From contig CAZIIM010000003.1 of the NCBI GenBank assembly GCA_964539305.1, positions 1 through 64,000 on the forward strand: a stretch of 64,000 nucleotides of DNA, written 5' to 3'. The first letter of the stretch is position 1. Each line of letters opens with the position of its first letter. Below the pieces are notes generated by a model, which was not told the origin of the DNA, searched no databases, and saw only the letters and a list, made by a program, of their open reading frames with translations. Positions 9,220 to 17,680 of the stretch are shown piece after piece. This DNA comes from CAZNUM01 sp964539305 (GTDB lineage Bacteria > Fidelibacterota > Marinisomatia > Marinisomatales > TCS55). Both the position numbers and the translations under genes were made by a program.

Positions 9220-9576
9220 ATGATCGAGCATTTGACAAAAACAGACTTTTTGGAAAAAGTTTTTAATTACGAAGAAAACAAGGAATGGAACTATGCCGGG
9301 GAGGTCCCCTGCATCATCGATTTTTATGCTGACTGGTGCGGTCCCTGCAAAATGCTGGCCCCCATCCTGGAGGAAATCGCCAAGGAATACGATGGCAAAC
9401 TTCAGATTTATAAAGTCGATACGGAACAGGAACAGGAATTGGCGGCTGTCTTTGGCATCCGCAGTATTCCTTCCATGCTGTTTGTCCCGCTTAACGACAA
9501 ACCGCGCATGTCAACCGGCGCCCTTCCAAAAGAAGCCTTAAAACAGGCAATAAACGACGTCCTGGGCATTGCCTAG
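9220..9576 (+). CDS. trxA: Thioredoxin
   Basis: A 118-aa cytoplasmic thioredoxin that reduces protein disulfides. The active site WCGPC has its cysteines at residues 40 and 43, and the cis-proline segment SIPSML follows at about residues 84-89. It has about ten extra N-terminal residues compared with E. coli TrxA, a common form in this group. It has no signal peptide. It is monocistronic: a strong terminator follows 24 bp after the stop. A weak AG-rich stretch (AGAAAGAAAGGA) precedes the ATG. Confidence 0.95.
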   Translation: MIEHLTKTDFLEKVFNYEENKEWNYAGEVPCIIDFYADWCGPCKMLAPILEEIAKEYDGKLQIYKVDTEQEQELAAVFGIRSIPSMLFVPLNDKPRMSTGALPKEALKQAINDVLGIA

Positions 9577-9600
9577 GGTACGATCAACGCTTGCCTGCCT

Positions 9601-9630
9601 AAAGCCCCCCACCCTCCTGGGGGGCTTTTT
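9601..9630 (+). terminator. Rho-independent terminator after trxA
   Basis: A perfect 11-bp stem AAAGCCCCCCA/TGGGGGGCTTT (9601-9611 and 9618-9628) with a 6-nt loop is followed by a T-rich tract. It lies 24 bp beyond the thioredoxin stop codon and separates it from the lysA operon. Confidence 0.93.
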
Positions 9631-9646
9631 ATTTTATGACCTTTCC

Positions 9647-9693
9647 CTTATTCTTGAATAAGTTTGGCATGAGACTATTCAATGAATATTCAT
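9647..9693 (+). promoter_or_regulatory. Leader of the lysA operon with two palindromes
   Basis: Between the trxA terminator and lysA are two dyads: CTTATTC-TT-GAATAAG (9647-9662) and the perfect palindrome ATGAATATTCAT (9682-9693), which overlaps the lysA start codon. Either could be an operator for the seven-gene operon that follows. The word CTATTCAAT (9675-9683) recurs at 27563-27571 before the cytosolic GH3 gene. This is suggestive only, because the region is AT-rich. Confidence 0.35.
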
Positions 9694-10936
9694 GCATCCA
9701 CTTCTGAATCTGGTTAAGAATTACGACCTGCTGGAGGGCCTGGCCCACACCTACGGCACACCTCTTTATCTCTATTCCCGGGAACGCATACAGGAAAACC
9801 TGATGCGTATGGACCGAGCTTTGAACGATCATTTTTCCCGCTATCGCATCTGCTACGCCATTAAGGCTAACAACAATCCCAATCTGCTACGGACAATGAA
9901 AACAATATTACCCTCTCTGGGAGGGGACTGCTCCAGCCCCGGTGAAATTCAGGTGGCCAAGAAGGCGGGATTACGGCCGGAGGAATGCATCTACACCGGT
10001 AATTATGAATCCAGGGAAGAATTAAAATACGCCTTATCAACGAAATGCCATTTGAATCTGGATGACGGCACCTCCCTGGACCGCTTGCTGGACGTGGGCA
10101 TACCCTCCGAAATTTCTTTTCGTCTCAATCCAGGCTTTGGTCGCGGTTCTTTTTCCCAGATCATTACTGCCGGGCGGGAGGCCAAATTCGGCATTCCCCG
10201 GGGAAAAATTCTGGCCGTGTACCGGAAAGCTAAAGATGCAGGAATTGAACAGTTTGGAATTCAATGCATGTCCGGATCCGGCGTTCTGGATGAAAAATAT
10301 TTTCCAAAACTACTCCGAACCATTTTGGATATCACCCGGTCAATCGAAAATGATTTGAAAATCAAGATGAATTACGTCAGCATGGGAGGTGGATTCGGAA
10401 TCCCCTACCGGCCCGAGGAAGCTCCTCTGGATATGCAGGCGGTCTGTGGCCGGCTGGAAAACGTGTTTTATGATGTATACAAGCCTGAAACAGCCCCGGA
10501 ATTGTGGGTGGAACCGGGGAAATTCCTGGTGGGAGATGCGGGGATCCTGTTAAGCCGGGTTACCGGAATAAAAACAAGCTATAAAAATTTCATCGGTCTG
10601 GATGCAGGCATGGAGACGCTCATGCGGCCTGCCCTTTACAGGGCCTACCACCGCATATTCAAGGTTGGTACAGACCAGGAATCAGGAGACACTATTGTTG
10701 ATTTTACAGGACCCATTTGCGAAAATACGGACCGGCTGGCCGTGGACCGGCCTTTTCCGGCAGTAACAACCGGTGACCTGGTGGCCATCATGGACGTGGG
10801 CGCCTACGGGTACGCCATGTCCCATAATTTCAATACCCGCCCCCGGGCAGCAGAAGTATTGCTGGAGAAAGAGCAAGCCACTTTGATCCGCAGAAGGGAA
10901 ACGATCGATGATTTATTCCGGCTATGCAATGACTAA
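9692..10936 (+). CDS. lysA: Diaminopimelate decarboxylase-like enzyme
   Basis: A 414-aa fold-III PLP decarboxylase. In peptidoglycan catabolism, or in the last step of lysine synthesis, it converts meso-diaminopimelate to lysine. The PLP lysine is K58 in AIKANNNP. The C-terminal part has the family GPICENTD motif with the active-site Cys, then DVGAYGYAMSHNFNTRPRP-type substrate residues. The motif usually written H-x-HIGS reads QCMSGS at 191-196. The His that stacks on the PLP ring is therefore Met193, while the phosphate-binding Gly-Ser is kept. It is first in an operon with peptidoglycan hydrolases, and its stop overlaps the next start (ATGACTAA). DapDC activity is likely, but a related amino-acid decarboxylase is possible. 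Confidence 0.8.
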   Translation: MHPLLNLVKNYDLLEGLAHTYGTPLYLYSRERIQENLMRMDRALNDHFSRYRICYAIKANNNPNLLRTMKTILPSLGGDCSSPGEIQVAKKAGLRPEECIYTGNYESREELKYALSTKCHLNLDDGTSLDRLLDVGIPSEISFRLNPGFGRGSFSQIITAGREAKFGIPRGKILAVYRKAKDAGIEQFGIQCMSGSGVLDEKYFPKLLRTILDITRSIENDLKIKMNYVSMGGGFGIPYRPEEAPLDMQAVCGRLENVFYDVYKPETAPELWVEPGKFLVGDAGILLSRVTGIKTSYKNFIGLDAGMETLMRPALYRAYHRIFKVGTDQESGDTIVDFTGPICENTDRLAVDRPFPAVTTGDLVAIMDVGAYGYAMSHNFNTRPRAAEVLLEKEQATLIRRRETIDDLFRLCND

Positions 10937-13364
10937 ATACGGGCTTTTTTCTTTAATAATCCTGATGAGCCTGGCCTTTTCACAAGGTGGCAAAAGTATC
11001 CACCAAATTGAATGGGAATACTACAAAACCCATTTCAAGGAACCAGCCTATAAACCATTCACCGGTCCCGCCATTGATAAACAACCCCGTACCACTGGTC
11101 CCACCCGTACTATCTTCGGGTATCACCCCTACTGGCAGGGCACCCTGTGGAAGAATTATAATTATGAGTTGCTTACCACCATCGCCTATTTCAGTGCCGA
11201 GGCGGATGGATCGGGAAATCTGATCAATTTACACGGATGGCCCGTTACCGATCTGATTAATATGGCCCACACCAATGGAGTCAATGTGGTTCTCACTGTC
11301 ACCTTGTTCAGCAGCAGTCAGTTGGAAACACTCCTTTCAAGCAGTCAAAACAGGCAGCGGCTGATCACAAACCTGCTTTCAGAGGTTAAAAGGGCTAATG
11401 CAGACGGTGTGAACGTGGATTTTGAAGCATTTCCAGCCAGCCAGAAAACCAATCTGGTTACTTTCATTCAGGACCTTGCTACCACCTTTCACGATTCCAT
11501 CCCCAATTCTACCGTTACACTGGCAACGCCGGCGGTGGACTGGAACAGCGCCTGGGATTACAAAGGTTTAGCCCAGGCTAGCGATGGCCTTTTTATCATG
11601 GGATACGACTTTCAGTGGAGTGGAAGCAGTTTTACAGGAGCAGTAGCCCCCTTGACAGGTGGGACCTACAACGTAACCAACAGTGTTACCGATTATTTGA
11701 CAAAAACCGGCGGTATGGCAGACAAAATCATTCTGGGTTGTCCCTATTATGGCTATGAATGGCCGGCCAATTCCGGGGATCCGGGAGCGGCCGTCTCCGC
11801 TACCGGAAAAGCTGTGATTTTCTCTACGGCGGAAGCCAAAGCATTGTCCTATGGCAAACTGTGGGACACAACGACCAATACCCCCTGGTATCGCTTCCAG
11901 AGCGGTGGCTGGAATCAGGGTTGGTACGATGACAGTTTGTCTCTCTGTAAAAAATATGATCTGGCTCTGAGTAAAAATCTTCAGGGCGTCGGAATGTGGG
12001 CCCTGGGCTACGACCAGAGCTACACCGTTCTCTGGGATGCCCTGGCAGCAAAATTCGGAACCCCCACAGCTCCCTCTACTCCCCAGCAACTTACCATCCG
12101 GAATTTAGGGCAGGGAGTTATTTCCCTCGACTTTACCGGCGCGGAATCAGCCACAGCTTTCTCCATTACACGCGTTTTTCTGTCCTCCACCGACACGGTG
12201 GATCTGGGCACGTTTACCAACCGCCCCATTCTGTTGCAGGGATTAACTGAAAATGAACCCTATTACCTGAAAATCAAAGCCAGGAATAGTCTGGGTGAAA
12301 GTCATTATACGGAGGTTCTGGGTACCGTCCCGGGAGTGGAATCGAGGGTCCTGGTGGTTAACGGATTTGACCGGATTTCAGGCACTCGCAATACCTTTGA
12401 TTTCATCCGCCAGCATGGCAGTGCTATTCATAGTGCCGGGTATGGATTTGACGCCGCCAGTAATGAAGCGGTGATCGCTGGCCGGGTCCGGTTGACAGAA
12501 TATGACTTTGTGGACTGGATCCTGGGAGAAGAAGGGACGGCAACCAGTACCTTTACAACCACAGAACAACAACTAGTTCAGGAATACCTGGAACGGGGCG
12601 GGAATCTGTTGGTTTCCGGGAGCGAAATCGGTTATGATTTGTCTGATAAGGGCGACCTGAATGATCAACTTTTTTACCAGAATTATCTCAAGGCCACTTA
12701 TCTTACCGATGCGGCAGCCGGTAAGCAGGGGACTTACGGTGCCCAGGGCGTTGTCAATACCCTCCTGGCAGATATTCATCTGAATTTTGACAATGGCCAG
12801 CATGGGACTTACGATGTGGACTGGCCGGATGGAATTAAACCGACAGGTGGAGCAGAAACAATTTTAAAATATGACGGTGTTAATTACACCTCCAGCGGCG
12901 GAGCAGGAATTGCGTATCGGGGCGTATTCGGTTCCAGTTTCCTGACCGGCTCCCTCGTTTATCTAGCCATTGGATTCGAAGCCATTTACCCCGAATCGAC
13001 CCGCAATGAAATTATGGCACGGATTCTGGAATACCTGAAAGGACCGGAAACGGCCGTGACAGATGAAGATGATCTGACACCAAATCGGTTGGAAATAACG
13101 GCCGTTTACCCCAATCCCTCCAATGGCGCTGTCACCATTGAATTCAATGTTTCCTTGCAGGAACGGGCCGCCACCCTCATCATTACAGACATCCTGGGGC
13201 GGGAGATACAAAAAATTCAGGTTTTCGCCTTGAAAACCAGGCTGCAGAAATACCGCTGGAACGGGTTACTCCGGGACGGGTCGGAGGCTGGGTCAGGCAT
13301 CTATGTAGCAACCCTGAAACAGGGATCCGTCATAAAAACCAGAAAATTCACCCTGCTGAAATGA
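10929..13364 (+). CDS. Secreted GH18 glycosidase with FnIII and T9SS sorting domain
   Basis: An 811-aa exported protein. Starting at the ATG of ATGACTAA (overlapping the lysA stop) gives a clean signal peptide (residues 1-19). A GH18 barrel covers about 60-390. Its catalytic motif is DGVNVDFE (159-166), with the acid Glu166 and Asp164 in place and the second Asp of DxxDxDxE replaced by Asn. MGYDF follows as expected. A fibronectin-III-like domain spans about 395-475, then an unassigned domain, then a C-terminal type IX sorting domain (YPNPSNG...TRKFTLLK). GH18 enzymes cleave beta-1,4 GlcNAc linkages in chitin or peptidoglycan. The operon favours peptidoglycan (SleL/YaaH-like use), but chitin cannot be excluded. 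Confidence 0.85.
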   Translation: MTKYGLFSLIILMSLAFSQGGKSIHQIEWEYYKTHFKEPAYKPFTGPAIDKQPRTTGPTRTIFGYHPYWQGTLWKNYNYELLTTIAYFSAEADGSGNLINLHGWPVTDLINMAHTNGVNVVLTVTLFSSSQLETLLSSSQNRQRLITNLLSEVKRANADGVNVDFEAFPASQKTNLVTFIQDLATTFHDSIPNSTVTLATPAVDWNSAWDYKGLAQASDGLFIMGYDFQWSGSSFTGAVAPLTGGTYNVTNSVTDYLTKTGGMADKIILGCPYYGYEWPANSGDPGAAVSATGKAVIFSTAEAKALSYGKLWDTTTNTPWYRFQSGGWNQGWYDDSLSLCKKYDLALSKNLQGVGMWALGYDQSYTVLWDALAAKFGTPTAPSTPQQLTIRNLGQGVISLDFTGAESATAFSITRVFLSSTDTVDLGTFTNRPILLQGLTENEPYYLKIKARNSLGESHYTEVLGTVPGVESRVLVVNGFDRISGTRNTFDFIRQHGSAIHSAGYGFDAASNEAVIAGRVRLTEYDFVDWILGEEGTATSTFTTTEQQLVQEYLERGGNLLVSGSEIGYDLSDKGDLNDQLFYQNYLKATYLTDAAAGKQGTYGAQGVVNTLLADIHLNFDNGQHGTYDVDWPDGIKPTGGAETILKYDGVNYTSSGGAGIAYRGVFGSSFLTGSLVYLAIGFEAIYPESTRNEIMARILEYLKGPETAVTDEDDLTPNRLEITAVYPNPSNGAVTIEFNVSLQERAATLIITDILGREIQKIQVFALKTRLQKYRWNGLLRDGSEAGSGIYVATLKQGSVIKTRKFTLLK

Positions 13365-14653
13365 ATTTCCCTAAACTGCCGGTTCTGTTCCTGCTTTTTC
13401 TCTCCGCTTGCATTCCCCAGCGCCAGTCCATTCATCAGCTACAGTCCGAGGAACAGGCAGGGAAGCCCTCGCCCGTCGTGAATGAGGTGCCGGTTCAGAC
13501 AGGCCTGGAAGTATTACTGTCCACCCGCCTGGCTGACATCCGGGGGAAGCGCATTGGGCTCGTGACGAATCAATCCGGCATTGACCGTAATGGCCAGGCG
13601 AATTACCGGCTACTGCTGGACTCGGCCGGGGTGGACTTAAAGGTGGTTTTTTCTCCGGAGCATGGTTTATTCGGAGAGGCAGCTGCCGGTGAGAAAGTAG
13701 AATACAAAGAGAAAAAAACCAACCTACCAAAATTAGTGAGCCTTTATGGTAAGAACAGAAAACCCCGTCCTGAACAGTTGAAAGATCTGGACTTGATCCT
13801 ATACGACATCCAGGATATTGGTGCCCGTTACTACACCTATATTTCGACCCTGGGTCTGATGATGGAGGCAGCCGGTGAAGCGGGAATTCCCGTCCTGGTT
13901 CTCGATCGACCTAACCCAATCACCGGTACGGCAGTAGAAGGCCCCCTTCTCCAGTTGGAATTCCGCTCCTTCGTTGGTTATTACCCCATCCCGGCCCGGT
14001 ATGGTCTGACGGTGGGAGAACTAGCCCGCATGATTGTAGGAGAAAAGTGGATTGAAACACCTCCCGCTTTATCGGTGATTCCCGTGAAAGGGTGGCGGCG
14101 GTCCCTCTGGCTGGATGAAACCAGCCTTCTCTGGATAAAACCATCGCCGAATATCCCCGATTTGGCCACCGCCACCGTTTACCCCGGTACCTGTTATCTG
14201 GAGGCCACCAACGTAAGCGAAGGACGGGGAACTCCCCACCCTTTCCGCTGGTTCGGGGCACCCTGGATTAAGCGGCAGGAACTGGCAATAGCCCTCAATA
14301 ATCTGAATCTTCCAGGTGTTGTATTCAAGCCCATCACTTTTACACCAGTCCCTATTCCGGGAGCCGCTCTCCATCCCAAGTTCGAGAACCAGGAATGCCA
14401 CGGCGTGGAAATCATTGTGCTGGACCGGATCCGCTATGAAAGTGTGACCACCGGCGTCATGATCCTATCTGTTTTGAGAGGACTCTACCCGGACCAGATT
14501 CAGTTCCGGGAATCCAGTTTGAAGCGGCTCTGGGGCAGCAATGAACTGTTCAACCTGCTTCAGGAAGGAGGGTCCGTTAAAGCGCTGCTGGAAAAAAGCA
14601 AAACAGAAGCAGAGGCGTTTCAGAACTTTTCCAGGCAATATTACCTCTATTAA
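13361..14653 (+). CDS. namZ: Exo-beta-N-acetylmuramidase (DUF1343, GH171) lipoprotein
   Basis: A 430-aa DUF1343 protein. The family type, Bacillus subtilis NamZ, removes MurNAc from the non-reducing end of peptidoglycan chains. A lipoprotein signal ends in LSAC (Cys17), placing it on a membrane. Family hallmarks are GLVTNQSG (66-73), FSPEHGLFGE (97-106), YDIQDIGARYYTY and LDRPNPITG, followed by the C-terminal domain with the ATNVSEGRGT block. It overlaps the GH18 gene by four bases (ATGA) and lies 23 bp before dacB. Working with a NagZ-type enzyme, NamZ would reduce glycan chains to monosaccharides. Two NagZ-like genes lie further on in this window. Confidence 0.9.
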   Translation: MNFPKLPVLFLLFLSACIPQRQSIHQLQSEEQAGKPSPVVNEVPVQTGLEVLLSTRLADIRGKRIGLVTNQSGIDRNGQANYRLLLDSAGVDLKVVFSPEHGLFGEAAAGEKVEYKEKKTNLPKLVSLYGKNRKPRPEQLKDLDLILYDIQDIGARYYTYISTLGLMMEAAGEAGIPVLVLDRPNPITGTAVEGPLLQLEFRSFVGYYPIPARYGLTVGELARMIVGEKWIETPPALSVIPVKGWRRSLWLDETSLLWIKPSPNIPDLATATVYPGTCYLEATNVSEGRGTPHPFRWFGAPWIKRQELAIALNNLNLPGVVFKPITFTPVPIPGAALHPKFENQECHGVEIIVLDRIRYESVTTGVMILSVLRGLYPDQIQFRESSLKRLWGSNELFNLLQEGGSVKALLEKSKTEAEAFQNFSRQYYLY

Positions 14654-14676
14654 TCCCGAAGCAACCGGATTTTTTT

Positions 14677-16143
14677 ATGGCTGATAGAAAATACAACCCT
14701 GCCCTGAACACTGTAAAAATCATCCTGCTTTCATTACTGCTCGTTGCAGGGTGTTCCCTGCGCCCCTCCCTGCTTCAGGAAGGGGGAAACCGTCGCCTGA
14801 TCCGGGAATTGAATACGGTTATCAGGGAAGCAGGTTTGGATTCCAACCTGGGCATTAAAGTGGTCGCCTTGGAATCGGGGGAGACGATTTACAGCCATAA
14901 TGCCAAAAGCCGCTTCAACCCTGCCAGTAACAATAAACTGTACACCTCCCTGGCTGCATTGAAACTGTTGACACCCCAGTTCCGGTTTGAAACTTCCATC
15001 TGGGCAGACAGTCTTGAATGGCTGAAAGGTCAACTTTCTCATTTCACCTTAAAAGGGGGCGGTGACCCGGACTTTTCCCTGCCGGAGTTACAGGAGTTGG
15101 TTCGGAAAGTCGCCCTTAAAATCGATGGAATCGACACTCTGTTCGTTGATCCGTTTATTTTTGACACCATTCCCCAGGGAAACGGCTGGATGTGGGATGA
15201 AGGGGATGGCTGGTATGCTGCATCGGTGAGCGGCTTAAACCTGAATGACAATTGTGTTCAGTTAAATCTGAGGCCGGGAACAACCGGCAAACCTCCCTTA
15301 TTAAACCTGTATCCTCCCACAGCCTATGTCACCGTTAATAATGAAGCACTTACCCTGGCAGACACGACCGGTCATCCACGCCTCACGGTAGCGCGGCGCT
15401 GGGAAACACATTCAAACATCATCGATATTAAAGGAGCCCTCCTGCCTACCTCACCGGAATTAACCCGAATCCGGAATATTGAGGATCCAGCCTTGTATAC
15501 AGGGACTGTTTTCAAAGAGCTGCTGGAGGCGGCAGATGTAAAAGTAGCCGGTCCCGTTTTAAAAGGCGCCGTCCCTCCGTCCGATGTGAAAGTCCTGGCC
15601 CACCTATCACCCTTCTTGACCGAATCCAATTTAAATCTGATGAAAACCAGCGATAATCTTACGGCGGAGGTATTCGTCAAGACGATCGGTCACGTCACCA
15701 CCGGCCAGACCGGCTCCTGGACCAACGGTCTCGCTGCCATGAAAACCTTTTTAGCCGACTCCGTTGGCATTGACACAACCACCCTGTCCCTGGCGGATGG
15801 CTCCGGTGTATCCCGCTACAATTATTCCAGTCCCGACCACCTGGTTCAGCTCCTTGCGTACGCTTACCGGGATTATTCCATCAATGCCGAGTTCCTGGCG
15901 GCCCTGCCCACGGGAGGATGGGACGGAACGTTGAGAAAACGCCTGCGAGACCGGGAGGTAAACCGGCGTATCCGCGCCAAAACGGGAACCCTTTCCGGTG
16001 TCAGTTGTCTCTCCGGCTATATCTTTACAAAATATCAGGGACCCCTGGCCTTTTCCATCCTGATGAATGGGTACGTGGGAGATGCAAAACCCTACCAATC
16101 GCTGCAGGATAAAATTTGCACCGTCCTGGTGAATTTCCAATGA
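14677..16143 (+). CDS. dacB: D-alanyl-D-alanine carboxypeptidase/endopeptidase, PBP4 type, lipoprotein
   Basis: A 488-aa peptidase S13 enzyme that trims terminal D-Ala or opens cross-links in peptidoglycan. It carries a lipobox (VAGC, Cys26) instead of the usual cleavable signal. The three penicillin-binding motifs are present: SNNK (Ser84, Lys87), SDN (about residue 337) and KTGT (about 445). The long insert between SxxK and SxN typical of the PBP4 class is there. Its stop overlaps the ldcA start (ATGA). Context and lipidation suggest an outer enzyme of the salvage pathway rather than a wall-maturation one, which is inference. Confidence 0.92.
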   Translation: MADRKYNPALNTVKIILLSLLLVAGCSLRPSLLQEGGNRRLIRELNTVIREAGLDSNLGIKVVALESGETIYSHNAKSRFNPASNNKLYTSLAALKLLTPQFRFETSIWADSLEWLKGQLSHFTLKGGGDPDFSLPELQELVRKVALKIDGIDTLFVDPFIFDTIPQGNGWMWDEGDGWYAASVSGLNLNDNCVQLNLRPGTTGKPPLLNLYPPTAYVTVNNEALTLADTTGHPRLTVARRWETHSNIIDIKGALLPTSPELTRIRNIEDPALYTGTVFKELLEAADVKVAGPVLKGAVPPSDVKVLAHLSPFLTESNLNLMKTSDNLTAEVFVKTIGHVTTGQTGSWTNGLAAMKTFLADSVGIDTTTLSLADGSGVSRYNYSSPDHLVQLLAYAYRDYSINAEFLAALPTGGWDGTLRKRLRDREVNRRIRAKTGTLSGVSCLSGYIFTKYQGPLAFSILMNGYVGDAKPYQSLQDKICTVLVNFQ

Positions 16144-17090
16144 ATCTGCTGAAACCACCCGCCCTTACTCCCGGAACCACCCTGGGGATTGTATGTCCCT
16201 CTTACCCACTGGAGGAGGCAGTGCTGGAAAAAACAACCCATCTGTTTGCCCGACAGGGACATGGGATTAAGCGGGGTGCCACCACCCAGGGCCATCATGG
16301 CCCTTTCGCCGGAACACCGCAGGAACGGGCTGACGACATTCATGGCATGTTTACCGATCCCCAGGTGGGGGCCATTTTATGCGCCCGGGGCGGCTACGGG
16401 GCCAACCGGGTTCTGGAACACCTGGATTTTGATCTGATTCAATCCCATCCCAAAATATTCATGGGGTACAGTGATATTACGGCCCTGCTCATTTCCATCA
16501 CCCAGCGCACGGGTCTGGTCACTTTCCACGGTCCCATGTTGGTCACCTTCAAGGATGGCTTGGAAGAATACAGCTTCAAAACCATGGAAAAAGTTCTAGG
16601 AACAGACGGTCCGGTGAGCATCCCCATTCCTTCTACTCCTGCACCGGTCATCTTAAAGCAGGGGACCGGGACCGGTCCTTTATGGGGTGGAAACCTGACT
16701 TTGATTGTTGAGCGACTGGGAACAGGGGACCAGTTAATCCCGGATGGGGGAATTCTCTTCCTTGAGGAAGTGGACGAATACCTGTACGCCTTCGACCGTC
16801 TATTACTCCATCTCCGTACCGCCGGTGTGCTGGACCGGATTCAAGGCCTCATCATCGGTAAACTGGAAAATATTACAGACCGGGAACCTTCCTTCGGGAA
16901 AACCACCGATGAAATTGTAATGGATATTTGTGGAGACCTGGAAATCCCCATCATTTCACATTACCCCTGCGGACATGGAACCTATCAGGCGACCCTGCCC
17001 CTCTCCATTCCCGTACAACTGGAAGCGACTGGAACCGTTCCAGTTTTAACCCTGCTTGAATCCCCTGTTACCGGAGCGACGACTTGTTGA
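16140..17090 (+). CDS. ldcA: Murein tetrapeptide LD-carboxypeptidase (S66)
   Basis: A 316-aa cytosolic serine peptidase that removes the terminal D-Ala from recycled tetrapeptides, at the L,D bond. The nucleophile is Ser111 in MGYSDITALL. The Glu-His partners are in LFLEEVDEYLYAFDR and ISHYPCGHG. It has no signal peptide. I chose the ATG at 16140, whose ATGA overlaps the dacB stop, because the residues upstream of it (a longer reading exists) are not family-like. The gene is coupled to dacB and spmA. It places the intracellular peptide-trimming step directly in the operon. Confidence 0.93.
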   Translation: MNLLKPPALTPGTTLGIVCPSYPLEEAVLEKTTHLFARQGHGIKRGATTQGHHGPFAGTPQERADDIHGMFTDPQVGAILCARGGYGANRVLEHLDFDLIQSHPKIFMGYSDITALLISITQRTGLVTFHGPMLVTFKDGLEEYSFKTMEKVLGTDGPVSIPIPSTPAPVILKQGTGTGPLWGGNLTLIVERLGTGDQLIPDGGILFLEEVDEYLYAFDRLLLHLRTAGVLDRIQGLIIGKLENITDREPSFGKTTDEIVMDICGDLEIPIISHYPCGHGTYQATLPLSIPVQLEATGTVPVLTLLESPVTGATTC

Positions 17091-17680
17091 ATTACATCTG
17101 GTTCGGAATGATGGCGGTCGGCGTCATTGCCGGCGCGATTACCGGTCGGATTGATGAAGTAACCGAGGCAGCCATTTCCATGGCTAAAACAGCGGTGGAA
17201 ATCTCCATCGGTTTGATCGGTATCATGGCTCTGTGGCTGGGGGTGATGAAAATCGCAGAGGAATCGGGACTGATCCGGGCCATTGCCCGGCTGCTGCGGC
17301 CCATTACCATCCGCTTATTCCCCGACGTGCCACCGGATCATCCGGCCATCGGCTCAATTGTCCTGAACATGGCAGCCAATATCCTGGGTCTGGGGAACGC
17401 CGCCACCCCTTTGGGGCTGAAAGCCATGGAGGAATTGCAGGAGCTGAATCCCCGCAAAGATACGGCCACCAATGCCATGTGCACCTTTCTGGCCATTAAT
17501 ACCTCCAGCGTTCAGTTAATCCTTCCAGCTACGGTGGTGGCGCTCATGGGGACGGTTTCCAATCAAATCTTCATTACCACCATCATCGCTACCAGTGTTT
17601 CCACGATTGTAGCCATCCTGGCGGTAAAAACACTGGAAAAGTTGGACCGGTTCAAGGTGGAGGAACAGGACAATGGTTGA
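17084..17680 (+). CDS. spmA: SpmA-like nucleoside-recognition (Gate) membrane protein
   Basis: A 198-aa membrane protein with about five hydrophobic segments and the conserved Gate-domain block NMAANILGLGNAATPLG, which is characteristic of SpmA. In Bacillus, SpmA and SpmB act in spore-core dehydration, and dacB, spmA and spmB are neighbours there too. The start is TTG (17084 or 17087) preceded by GGAG with 7-nt spacing, and it overlaps the ldcA stop. In this non-sporulating lineage SpmA/SpmB are probably a paired transporter; the substrate is unknown. Linkage to dacB/ldcA suggests a product of wall-peptide turnover, an inference. Confidence 0.85.
   Translation: MLNYIWFGMMAVGVIAGAITGRIDEVTEAAISMAKTAVEISIGLIGIMALWLGVMKIAEESGLIRAIARLLRPITIRLFPDVPPDHPAIGSIVLNMAANILGLGNAATPLGLKAMEELQELNPRKDTATNAMCTFLAINTSSVQLILPATVVALMGTVSNQIFITTIIATSVSTIVAILAVKTLEKLDRFKVEEQDNG

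Noticed and set aside
11568..12089. Long minus-strand open frame (173 codons) inside the GH18 gene
   Set aside because: The opposite frame encodes a signal peptide, a complete GH18 domain and a sorting domain; the antisense translation shows no family features.
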